From Gammaproteobacteria bacterium (GTDB lineage: Bacteria > Pseudomonadota > Gammaproteobacteria > UWMA-0217): a stretch of 9,193 nt of DNA. The DNA lies in NCBI GenBank assembly GCA_011330835.1, contig DRPO01000111.1:1-9193 (forward strand), in the 5' to 3' direction. Both the position numbers and the translations under genes were made by a program. The notes beneath the pieces are model-generated. The model was given only the letters and a program-made list of their open reading frames with translations. It made no database searches and was not told the origin of the DNA. This document shows positions 1-5,319 of this stretch, in pieces. Numbering within the stretch: the first letter of the stretch is position 1; every line of letters begins with the position of its first letter.

Positions 1-130
1 TCAGGGCGCGCTTGAGCCCCTGTTGAAGGTAGGCCTCTCCCCGCTGATCCAGCGCACCCGACAGGGACAACCCCGCGCACGCCAGCAAGACTGCGGTCAG
101 GACGGCTTTCTTGAACAGACGGGAGGTCAT
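1..130 (-). CDS. N-terminal fragment of an exported protein of unknown function
   Basis: Reading the minus strand from the ATG at 130-128 gives 43 residues before the window ends. The start is MTSRLFKKAVLTAVLLACAG, a basic n-region followed by a hydrophobic core, ending near LSLSGA, which looks like a secretion signal. The residues after it (LDQRGEAYLQQGLKRAL) begin a soluble or amphipathic segment. There is no clear Shine-Dalgarno sequence before the ATG (upstream bases TTTCGGC). A weak promoter-like pair (GCGACA, 17 bp, TATCGT) lies just upstream. The family cannot be assigned from so short a piece. The sequence is faintly reminiscent of uncharacterised gammaproteobacterial exported proteins, but that is an impression only. 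It lies downstream of the metallophosphoesterase on the same strand, nearly 300 bp away, so probably has its own promoter. Confidence 0.6.
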   Translation of the reverse strand, partial: MTSRLFKKAVLTAVLLACAGLSLSGALDQRGEAYLQQGLKRAL

Positions 131-235
131 GCCGAAACGATAGCAATAGTTTCATATGTTGTCGCGCTCAGTCGGTGCGTACCGGCTGTTCCCTCTGAGA
201 GGGCTAGTGTCTCCACGACCGAATCCCGCCCCCCT

Positions 236-332
236 CCGTCATTCCGGGCTGAGCGGAGCGAAGACCCGGAATCCAGAACGAGGCGCTGGATTCCCGCTTT
301 CGCGGGAATGACAAGGTGGGCGGGAATGACGG
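236..332. repeat. REP-like palindromic repeat ('GTCATTCC...GGAATGAC' type)
   Basis: The segment opens with CCGTCATTCCGGG and closes with CGGGAATGACGG, so the outer ends are inverted copies. Inside are two stem-loop units: GTCATTCCGGG (238-248) with CCCGGAATCCAG (265-276), and CTGGATTCCCGC with GCGGGAATGAC (286-311). An extra copy of CGGGAATGAC sits at 321-330. This is the widespread intergenic repeat that translates as VIPAKAGIQ in one frame. It sits in the gap between two minus-strand genes (131-424), where I see no real gene. It may be a non-autonomous mobile repeat or a transcript-stabilising structure. Confidence 0.8.
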
Positions 333-403
333 CTGGGGTTCGGCGACGGAGTGAAACTCCCCCCGTAAGCATGGGTGGGAGCGTCACACCGGTGGGTGGA
401 TTT

Positions 404-424
404 CCCGCCCGGACCTGTGGCGGG
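404..424 (-). terminator. GC-rich hairpin directly after the metallophosphoesterase stop
   Basis: CCCGCC (404-409) pairs perfectly with GGCGGG (419-424) around a 9-base loop. The stem touches the stop codon of the metallophosphoesterase gene (stop at 427-425). No run of T follows on the minus strand (AAATCC instead), so it does not meet the standard intrinsic-terminator pattern. It could be a transcript 3' end stabiliser. Confidence 0.3.
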
Positions 425-1378
425 TCAGGCTCGACGCAATGTGTGGAGCGTCAGCTCCGGGGGGCAGTTGAAGCGAACATCGACGACCGAGACGCCGGAC
501 CCTCTGGAGGTATAGCCCTGCATGCCGTGATACGACCAGGCGCCGTTGCAATACCGCCGCGGGCACTTGGCGTTCTTCATCAGCGCCACGCCTCCGGGCA
601 GGCAGATCTGGCCGCCGTGGGTATGGCCGCAGAGAAAGGCGTCGAATCCGACATGCGCGGCGATCTTGTAGGCTTCGGGACTGTGCGCCAGCAACAGCGA
701 GACTTCATCGACCGGGATGTCGCCGGCGGCCTGGTGAATGTTGTCCGCCTTGTAGTAATGGGGATCGTCGATGCCCGCGATATGAATGCGTTGACCATCG
801 CGCTCCAGCGCGACCGACTCGTTCATCAGCATCCGGATGCCCATGCCTTCCAGCGCGGGGACCATCTCGATGGAGTCGTGGTTGCCGAGGATGCCGAAAA
901 CATCGCCCTCGATGCAGCCGCGCACGCCACGCATCGCTTCCAGCGCCTTGTCGTACGGACCGAAGGTCTTGGCGCGGAAGTCGCCGGTAATCACGCAAAG
1001 ATCGTAATCGACCTGCATCAGGGTTTCTTTCAGCACGCGCGGGATATCGGCATTCATATCCAGATGCAGATCGCTGATCTGGGCAATGGTCAGGCCATCG
1101 AAAGCGCGGGGCAGATCAGGAATACGGAATTCGTTGCGGGTCACGGACAATTCCAGCGCGTTCCGGCGTCCGCGATCATGCATTAGCGTCAGCTTGAGCA
1201 CGCCGCGAATCACGGCGTGAATCGAATACCAGTTTTCGATGTGAAACAGGCTGCGTCCCTGGCCAAACACCTGTTGTTCGTGTTCGCGTTCGATGCCCAG
1301 CCTCTGATGCAAATGCGCGCGGCTCAACCGCTTTTCCAGCAACCGCAATAGCGGATTCTCTGTCGGTACTCTTGTCAT
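425..1378 (-). CDS. Metallophosphoesterase, YkuE/LpxG-like
   Basis: This 317-residue protein has a complete calcineurin-like phosphoesterase domain from about residue 95 to 300. All metal-binding motifs are visible: SDLHLD (102-107), ITGD (130-133), GNHD (165-168), AHSP (231-234) and GHTHGGQ (251-257), which together form a two-metal centre. The GHTHGGQ ending and overall length match the YkuE/YaeI/LpxG branch, whose members hydrolyse phosphodiester or pyrophosphate bonds and in some cases act on lipid A precursors. The substrate cannot be told from sequence. Residues 1-90 carry no clear membrane helix, unlike many relatives, although 52-66 could be amphipathic. I chose the ATG at 1378. The frame stays open to a GTG at 1441, but that GTG falls within a likely extended -10 promoter box. 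No strong Shine-Dalgarno precedes either start. Confidence 0.9.
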   Translation of the reverse strand: MTRVPTENPLLRLLEKRLSRAHLHQRLGIEREHEQQVFGQGRSLFHIENWYSIHAVIRGVLKLTLMHDRGRRNALELSVTRNEFRIPDLPRAFDGLTIAQISDLHLDMNADIPRVLKETLMQVDYDLCVITGDFRAKTFGPYDKALEAMRGVRGCIEGDVFGILGNHDSIEMVPALEGMGIRMLMNESVALERDGQRIHIAGIDDPHYYKADNIHQAAGDIPVDEVSLLLAHSPEAYKIAAHVGFDAFLCGHTHGGQICLPGGVALMKNAKCPRRYCNGAWSYHGMQGYTSRGSGVSVVDVRFNCPPELTLHTLRRA

Positions 1379-1431
1379 TGCAGATTTATTGTAGGAAGCC
1401 CAGCTTGATCCTCTAGGGATCGGAACCAGTA

Positions 1432-1441
1432 TGTATAGCAC
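1432..1441 (-). promoter_or_regulatory. Extended -10 promoter for the metallophosphoesterase
   Basis: The minus strand reads TGCTATACA here: an extended -10 (TG, one base, TATACA; five of six match to TATAAT). No good -35 lies 16-18 bp upstream, as is usual for extended -10 promoters. Transcription would start near 1425, giving a leader of about 47 bases before the ATG at 1378. Confidence 0.4.
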
Positions 1442-1459
1442 GTCGGGGCTTCGGGTTAC

Positions 1460-1487
1460 TTGACAGACTTCATACTGTTAATAGAAC
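1460..1487 (+). promoter_or_regulatory. Sigma-70-type promoter for the PP-loop gene
   Basis: A perfect -35 box TTGACA (1460-1465) is followed after 16 bp by TAGAAC (1482-1487), four of six matches to TATAAT. It points toward the PP-loop gene and would leave a leader of about 60 bases. It is back to back with the metallophosphoesterase promoter. Confidence 0.45.
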
Positions 1488-1553
1488 ATCGACCGCTCAA
1501 AAGCCAGTCGGTTCCATGCCGACGCGTCAACAGCCACTCGAGTCACAGCCATC

Positions 1554-2597
1554 ATGTTCCAACGCAAAGCCGTCGCCCTGATCTCGGGAGGTCTGGATTC
1601 CATGCTCGCGGCCCGGCTGATCAAGGACCAGGGCGTTCATGTCGAGGGCATCACTTTCTTTACCGGTTTCTGCACCGGCGGCCTGCACCACATCAGCGGG
1701 GTCTACAAGGGCAACGAACCCAAGCGCAACGACGCCGCCTGGGTCTGCGAGCAGATCGGCATCGAGCATCACATCGTCAACATTGTCGAGGAGTACAAGG
1801 ATATCGTCATCAATCCGAAGCACGGTTACGGCGCCCATCTCAACCCCTGCCTGGACTGCAAGATTTTCATGGTGAACAAGGCGCGCGAGTGGATCCGCGA
1901 GCACGGCTTCGATTTCATCATTACCGGCGAGGTCGTTGGCCAGCGTCCCAAGTCGCAGCGTCGCGAAACCATGCCGGTGATTGCCGCCGAATCCGGCGCG
2001 GACGACCTGTTGCTGCGACCATTGAGCGCCAAACTCCTGCCGGAAACCCTGCCGGAACGCGAAGGCTGGGTGGATCGCGACAAACTGCTCGACATCCATG
2101 GTCGTTCGCGGAAGGTTCAGATGGCTCTGGCGGAACAATGGGGGATCAAGGACTACGCGCAACCCGCCGGCGGCTGCTGCGTGCTGACCGACGAGAACTA
2201 CAGTCACAAGCTCCAGGACTTCTGGTCGCATCGCAACCGCAAGGACTATGAGTTCGACGATATCATGCTGCTCAACATGGGCAGGCATCTGCGCCCCCGC
2301 CCCCATTTCAAGCTGATGATTTCCCGCGAAGAGCCGGAAACCCGCTTCATGGAGGGCTATCGGAAGTCCTACGGCCATATCAAAACCGTCAGTCACTCCG
2401 GTCCGATCACGCTGATCGATGGCGATATGCGGGGCGACGAGGATTGGGAGCTGGCGGCTCGCATCACCGCCCGGTTCAGCAAGGGGCGAAACGCGGAGAC
2501 GGTGACGGTCCGGATTCAGCCCAAGGGGGAAGAACCCAGGGAGATCGAAGTCCCTCCCCTGCCGCCCGAGATGATCGAGAAAAGCTGGTACATCTGA
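1554..2597 (+). CDS. PP-loop ATPase, tRNA 2-thiouridine synthase-like, with NFACT-type RNA-binding C-terminus
   Basis: The 347-residue protein begins with an adenylating PP-loop, SGGLDS (11-16), as in MnmA, ThiI and QueC. A cysteine pair CLDC (99-102) follows, then GEVVGQRPKSQ (125-135), typical of the thiolase-like branch, and a GGCC motif (206-209) followed by LTDENYSHKLQDF. The last third (about 240-347: MGRHLRPRPHFKLMIS, SGPITLIDGD, AARITARFSKG) matches the RNA-binding NFACT domain pattern seen in this family. Related genes are often labelled tRNA (5-methylaminomethyl-2-thiouridylate) methyltransferase. The likely role is ATP-dependent sulfur transfer to a base in RNA, with C99/C102 and C208/C209 as candidate persulfide or Fe-S ligands. 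This is inference: the true substrate is unknown, and a 7-deazaguanine-type reaction is a less likely alternative. The ATG at 1554 is chosen because it directly precedes the PP-loop strand; the Shine-Dalgarno is weak. Confidence 0.85.
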   Translation: MFQRKAVALISGGLDSMLAARLIKDQGVHVEGITFFTGFCTGGLHHISGVYKGNEPKRNDAAWVCEQIGIEHHIVNIVEEYKDIVINPKHGYGAHLNPCLDCKIFMVNKAREWIREHGFDFIITGEVVGQRPKSQRRETMPVIAAESGADDLLLRPLSAKLLPETLPEREGWVDRDKLLDIHGRSRKVQMALAEQWGIKDYAQPAGGCCVLTDENYSHKLQDFWSHRNRKDYEFDDIMLLNMGRHLRPRPHFKLMISREEPETRFMEGYRKSYGHIKTVSHSGPITLIDGDMRGDEDWELAARITARFSKGRNAETVTVRIQPKGEEPREIEVPPLPPEMIEKSWYI

Positions 2598-2603
2598 AGG
2601 CGG

Positions 2604-2770
2604 CTAGCCCGCATTTCTCACAGGATGCGCGGTTTCTCGCTTGATCTTTGATTCCACAGCAAATTTTCCTCCTTCGGAAAGACAACCAGTATTCCACTCA
2701 GTCGGAAAATTCACTGTGAAATCAAATTTCTGCGCGAGAATTCCGCGATCCTGTGAGAATTGCGGGCTAG
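2604..2770. repeat. MITE-like long inverted-repeat element, intact copy
   Basis: The 167-bp element begins CTAGCCCGCATTTCTCACAG and ends CTGTGAGAATTGCGGGCTAG, which are near-perfect inverted copies. The symmetry continues inward: GGATGCGCGG and TTCTCGC on the left match inverted bases on the right, as does TTTGATTCCACAG against CTGTGAAATCAAA. AAATTTTCC (2661-2669) and GGAAAATT (2704-2711) form the innermost stem. The whole unit can fold into one long imperfect hairpin. CTAG at both ends could be terminal repeat or a duplicated target site. No protein is encoded. It starts six bases after the PP-loop stop codon, so it probably forms the 3' end of that transcript. Confidence 0.75.
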
Positions 2771-2876
2771 TCCCAATTTCTCACAGGATGCGTGGATTCT
2801 CGCTTGATCTTTGATTCCACAGCGGATTTTCCGCCTCCGGAAAGACAACCAGTCTTTCACCCAGTCAGAAAATCCG
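2767..2876. repeat. Second, right-truncated direct copy of the MITE-like element
   Basis: Positions 2767-2876 align without gaps to 2604-2713 at an offset of 163 bases, with about 14 mismatches (roughly 87 % identity by eye). Shared stretches include TTTCTCACAGGATGCG, TTCTCGCTTGATCTTTGATT and GGAAAGACAACCAGT. The two copies share the CTAG at 2767-2770. After AAAATC the similarity stops, so the right inverted arm is missing. The truncated end lies inside the 3' end of the small membrane peptide gene. Confidence 0.75.
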
Positions 2877-3038
2877 GTATCGCAGTCTCCGGCTGAAAAT
2901 GATGGCTACGCCAACGATCGCCCATCCCAGCAGGACGCCCGCGGATTCGACAACCCACTTCCCGAGGCGTCCCCAAACCCCACGACGAGTTACGCCGTTG
3001 ACGATGCGAAAATATGACTGTGACAGCACCTGACCCAT
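2865..3038 (-). CDS. Small single-pass membrane peptide, unknown function
   Basis: A 57-residue frame starts at the ATG at 3038. GGAGG (3050-3046) lies seven bases upstream, one of the best ribosome binding sites in the window. The protein opens MGQVLSQSYFRIVNGVTRRG, then has a hydrophobic stretch at about residues 28-48 (VVESAGVLLGWAIVGVAIIF), and ends with the basic tail SRRLRYRIF. That predicts one membrane helix with a positively charged C-terminus, most likely on the cytoplasmic side. I do not recognise the family. An in-frame ATG six codons upstream is possible but lacks as good a site. The last three codons and the stop lie in the truncated MITE-like repeat, so the C-terminus may have been altered by that insertion. 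An FNR/CRP-type promoter upstream supports this being a real gene. Confidence 0.55.
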   Translation of the reverse strand: MGQVLSQSYFRIVNGVTRRGVWGRLGKWVVESAGVLLGWAIVGVAIIFSRRLRYRIF

Positions 3039-3077
3039 TGCACAACCTCCATTCATCCCTGTTCATGTCGTTACGCT

Positions 3078-3102
3078 GATCCTCACAATCCCGTGAGCGA
3101 TC
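3078..3102. promoter_or_regulatory. Leader dyad upstream of the small membrane peptide
   Basis: GATC and CTCAC (3078-3086) are mirrored by GTGAG, C and GATC (3093-3102) around a six-base centre, with one unpaired base. In the minus-strand transcript this would be a hairpin near +11 to +35. In DNA it could be an operator for a second regulator. The role is not known. Confidence 0.35.
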
Positions 3103-3119
3103 CGGGCAGCGTTCAGAAC

Positions 3120-3160
3120 AGTTTACAACGCCCCCCTCCGCTGAATGTGATCAAAGTCAA
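3120..3160 (-). promoter_or_regulatory. Class II FNR/CRP-family promoter for the small membrane peptide
   Basis: On the minus strand, TTGAC-TTTG-ATCAC (3160-3147) matches the FNR consensus TTGAT-N4-ATCAA at eight of ten positions. Read on the plus strand the same bases give TGTGA-N6-TCAAA, close to CRP. A -10-like TAAACT lies at 3125-3120, putting transcription start near 3113. The site centre (3153.5) is then about 40-41 bases upstream, the classic class II activator position where no -35 box is needed. The site is four bases beyond the DUF523 stop codon, so its only sensible target is the small downstream gene. Confidence 0.5.
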
Positions 3161-3163
3161 AAC

Positions 3164-3721
3164 TCATCCGAACCTGCCGTTTTGACCGACAAGCGAACCG
3201 TTTTTATTACCCGTCGCCCTCAAAACGTTCCGAACGAAGGCATCGCGCTGCTGGGCGTTGCGCAAGCGCTCCTCGTCAATACAGGGAATGCCCGGACGGA
3301 ATTCCGACAGCACACGCGCGAACTCGCCAACGCCGTCTTCCCGAACCACATCCCCATTCGCGCTGAAAACCGGCAATCCACCCAACCCGCAGCTCGGCGA
3401 TCGCGCCTTGAGGATGCACCCTCGAACCGAGGGAAACGCTTCCGCGAAGCGTCGCGCGTACGCCCCCAGCGCCCCGGTCACGTCCCGCGTCGGATCATCC
3501 ACGCCTTCGACATGAACGCCATCCCGCCGGGACACCAGCCGGATCGGCGGGCGAGGCGTTCCCAGCCCGATGGCGACTTCCGGACAAACGGGCGCCCATT
3601 CGAACACCGCCGACAACGTTTTCACGATAAAATCGTCCCCGCGGCTCCGTCCGTCGTAACGCACGGGATCCCCGAGCAGACAACGGCTAATGGCCACCAG
3701 TGGTTTTACGGGACACTTCAT
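3164..3721 (-). CDS. DUF523 family protein (TudS-like, probable [4Fe-4S])
   Basis: The 185-residue protein is a full-length DUF523 member. Its conserved blocks are ISRCLLGDPVRYDG (11-24), APVCPEVAIGLGTPRPPIRL (43-62), KARSPSCG (105-112) and ERLRNAQQRDAFV (151-163). DUF523 includes 2-thiouracil desulfurase TudS, an Fe-S enzyme that converts 2-thiouracil to uracil using a cluster held by three conserved cysteines. C14, C46 and C111 here fit those positions, and E48 follows the second cysteine. Whether this protein desulfurates thiouracil is inferred from family only. The ATG at 3721 is preferred over an upstream ATG at 3748 because GGAAGGTG lies just before it. The start is 25 bp from the divergent esterase start. 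Confidence 0.85.
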   Translation of the reverse strand: MKCPVKPLVAISRCLLGDPVRYDGRSRGDDFIVKTLSAVFEWAPVCPEVAIGLGTPRPPIRLVSRRDGVHVEGVDDPTRDVTGALGAYARRFAEAFPSVRGCILKARSPSCGLGGLPVFSANGDVVREDGVGEFARVLSEFRPGIPCIDEERLRNAQQRDAFVRNVLRATGNKNGSLVGQNGRFG

Positions 3722-3746
3722 TTCACCTTCCAAAGGGGATAACAGC
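3722..3746. promoter_or_regulatory. Back-to-back ribosome binding sites of two divergent genes
   Basis: Only 25 bp separate the DUF523 start (minus) and the esterase start (plus). The minus strand reads GGAAGGTG before its ATG, and the plus strand reads AAAGGGGAT before its ATG. The gap is too short for two promoters, so each gene's promoter must lie in the other's coding sequence or leader, and the two transcripts must overlap at their 5' ends. Confidence 0.6.
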
Positions 3747-4757
3747 ATGAAAAAATGGATCGCGCTGGCGGGAGTTTTGCTGCAAACCAGCTGCCTGGCC
3801 GCCGGGTCGCAACGGGTTTCCCTGTCGGACAGCGTCGATGCCGGCGAGTCCTACATGCGGGTTCGACTCCTTGGCGCGGTGCGGATCACCACCCCGGCGG
3901 TCGACGGCGAATCGGTCAGCGAACTCTCCGGCCTGGCCTGGGACGAGGACGAAAAACTGCTCTATGCGGTTTCCGACAAGGGCGCCCTGTTCCACCTCAA
4001 GCCCCGCTTTCGCGACGGACTGCTCGACAGCGTCTCGGTATTGCGAGGCTTCCCGCTGCGCGACCGCCACGGCAAGAAACTCAAGGGCAAGAAGGACGAC
4101 TCCGAAGGCCTCGATATCATCAATGGCCACAACGGCATTCGCGGCGACAGCGAACTGGTGATCTCCTTCGAGGTCAGACCGCGAATCAAGCGTTTCTCCA
4201 CCGAGGGCCGCCAGCTTGGCGGCTACAAGCTGCCCGAGCCGCTCAAGTCGCTGAAAAACTATCGCGCCAGCAACAAGGCGCTGGAAGCCGTTGCCCTGCA
4301 CCCCCGGTTCGGCATCCTCACCACCCCGGAAGCCTCGCTCAAGACCGGCTCGCCGCTCTACCCCATCATCTACAGCCTCGGCGGCAAACAATGGCGCCTG
4401 CCGGATCGCGACACCGCCGACACCGCCATTGTCGGCCTGGACACCCTTCCCGACGGCTCCCTGCTGACACTGTCCCGCAGCTACAGCTCGCTGGTGGAGC
4501 CCGTCCGGATTACCCTCGACCGCGTATGGCTGGATCCACGCTGCGAAATCGGCGAGCATCAACCCTGCCGCTCCCAAAGACTGGCCAGTTTCAATTCCGC
4601 CAAGGGCTGGTCGATCGACAATTTCGAGGGCGTGGCCAAACGCGACGCCACCCACTTCTTCATTATCAGCGACAACAACAACTTCTGGCTACAACGCACC
4701 CTGCTCAGCTACTTCGAAATCCTGCCCGACGCCTCACAAGCCAAGGATCGCCCATGA
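3747..4757 (+). CDS. Exported esterase-like activity of phytase family protein
   Basis: The 336-residue protein has a signal peptide (MKKWIALAGVLLQTSCLAAG). The cysteine at 16 lacks a proper lipobox (QTSC), so signal peptidase I cleavage after about residue 19-20 is more likely than a lipoprotein. The mature part fits the phytase-like beta-propeller family (Pfam 'Esterase-like activity of phytase'). Its landmarks are ELSGLAWDED (59-68), KKDDSEGLDI (115-124), NKALEAVALHP (176-186), DGSLLTLSRSYS (236-247), IDNFEGVAK (290-298) and IISDNNNFWLQRTLL (306-320). Members are periplasmic and may hydrolyse phosphate or carboxylic esters, but few are characterised and no substrate can be named. The ATG at 3747 begins the signal peptide and has AAAGGGG eight bases upstream. 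Its stop overlaps the next gene's start as ATGA. Confidence 0.85.
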   Translation: MKKWIALAGVLLQTSCLAAGSQRVSLSDSVDAGESYMRVRLLGAVRITTPAVDGESVSELSGLAWDEDEKLLYAVSDKGALFHLKPRFRDGLLDSVSVLRGFPLRDRHGKKLKGKKDDSEGLDIINGHNGIRGDSELVISFEVRPRIKRFSTEGRQLGGYKLPEPLKSLKNYRASNKALEAVALHPRFGILTTPEASLKTGSPLYPIIYSLGGKQWRLPDRDTADTAIVGLDTLPDGSLLTLSRSYSSLVEPVRITLDRVWLDPRCEIGEHQPCRSQRLASFNSAKGWSIDNFEGVAKRDATHFFIISDNNNFWLQRTLLSYFEILPDASQAKDRP

Positions 4758-5221
4758 CCCATCTGCTCAACCGCCTGCTCGACCGCTTGACCGACAGATC
4801 CGAAACCCGGACCGCCAGCGAACGCGACATCCGCCTTGCTACCGCCGCCCTTCTGGTGGAAGTGGCGCGCGCCGACTTCCACGACCAGGCCGAGGAAATC
4901 CGGGCCATGATCGAGCTGATCGCCCGCCGGTTCGACCTCTCCGAGCCGGAAGCCAGAGACCTCCTCGACCAGGCCAACAAGCATCAGGACAAGCAGGTTT
5001 CCCTGTTCCCCATCGTCGAAACGATCAACAAGAACTGCTCCCCCGAGGAAAAACGCGACATCCTTCTCGACTGCTGGCGCATCGCCTATGCCGACAACAG
5101 GCTCGACCGTTACGAGGATCATCACGTCCGCAAAATCGCGGAACTGCTACACCTGTCTCACGCCGACTTCATCCAGACCAAGCTGCGAGCACAAGCCGAA
5201 GCAGAGAAACGGCGCGGCTAA
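4754..5221 (+). CDS. TerB-like protein (tellurite resistance TerB family fold)
   Basis: The 155-residue, mostly alpha-helical protein carries the TerB-like domain at about residues 25-145. LATAALLVEVARADFHDQAE (28-47) and WRIAYADNRLDRYEDHHVRK (108-127) are the two acidic half-motifs typical of this fold. Acidic residues in the second (D114, D118, E121, D122) could bind a divalent metal. There is no signal peptide, so it is cytoplasmic. TerB-type proteins occur in stress and membrane-associated systems and mostly lack a proven function. No other ter genes are nearby, so tellurite resistance is not implied. The start overlaps the esterase stop by four bases (ATGA), which indicates translational coupling. 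Transcription converges on merR. Confidence 0.8.
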   Translation: MTHLLNRLLDRLTDRSETRTASERDIRLATAALLVEVARADFHDQAEEIRAMIELIARRFDLSEPEARDLLDQANKHQDKQVSLFPIVETINKNCSPEEKRDILLDCWRIAYADNRLDRYEDHHVRKIAELLHLSHADFIQTKLRAQAEAEKRRG

Positions 5222-5319
5222 CGGGCGTCAACCTTCCCCCAACGCCATCCCCGGGAGCCCCGGCGTCCCGCCGCACCAACCCGCAATGTCGGGCACGACG
5301 CGACGAGCCACGGGCTTTC

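Noticed and set aside
127..387. An 86-codon minus-strand frame containing VIPAKAGIQ
   Set aside because: It is translated from the palindromic repeat, a well-known source of false genes, and overlaps the true start of the exported protein.
23..1186. A 387-codon plus-strand frame
   Set aside because: It is antisense to the metallophosphoesterase and crosses the repeat; no family features are seen, and such long mirror frames are common in GC-rich DNA.
1379..1441. N-terminal extension of the metallophosphoesterase from GTG at 1441
   Set aside because: The GTG lies in the extended -10 box, and the extra 21 residues show no domain or signal.
1527..2396. A 289-codon minus-strand frame
   Set aside because: It is the antisense shadow of the PP-loop gene, whose motifs are unmistakable.
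2604..2876. CRISPR-like direct repeats
   Set aside because: There are only two long copies with internal inverted arms and no spacers, so they are MITE-like rather than CRISPR.
3182..3742. A 186-codon plus-strand frame
   Set aside because: It is antisense to the DUF523 gene and has no good ribosome binding site or recognisable domain.
3723..4655. A 310-codon minus-strand frame
   Set aside because: It is the mirror of the phytase-like gene, with low-complexity Gly/Ala/Val composition typical of shadow frames.
3755..4753. Long upstream extension of the TerB-like frame
   Set aside because: The region translates to arginine-, proline- and glutamine-rich nonsense overlapping the esterase in another frame; the real start is the ATG at 4754.
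4754..5221. Tellurite resistance locus
   Set aside because: Only a single TerB-fold gene is present, without terC, terD or other ter genes.
5222..5319. Intrinsic terminator between the converging TerB-like gene and merR
   Set aside because: Only four-base stems such as CCCG/CGGG are visible, with no T-run.
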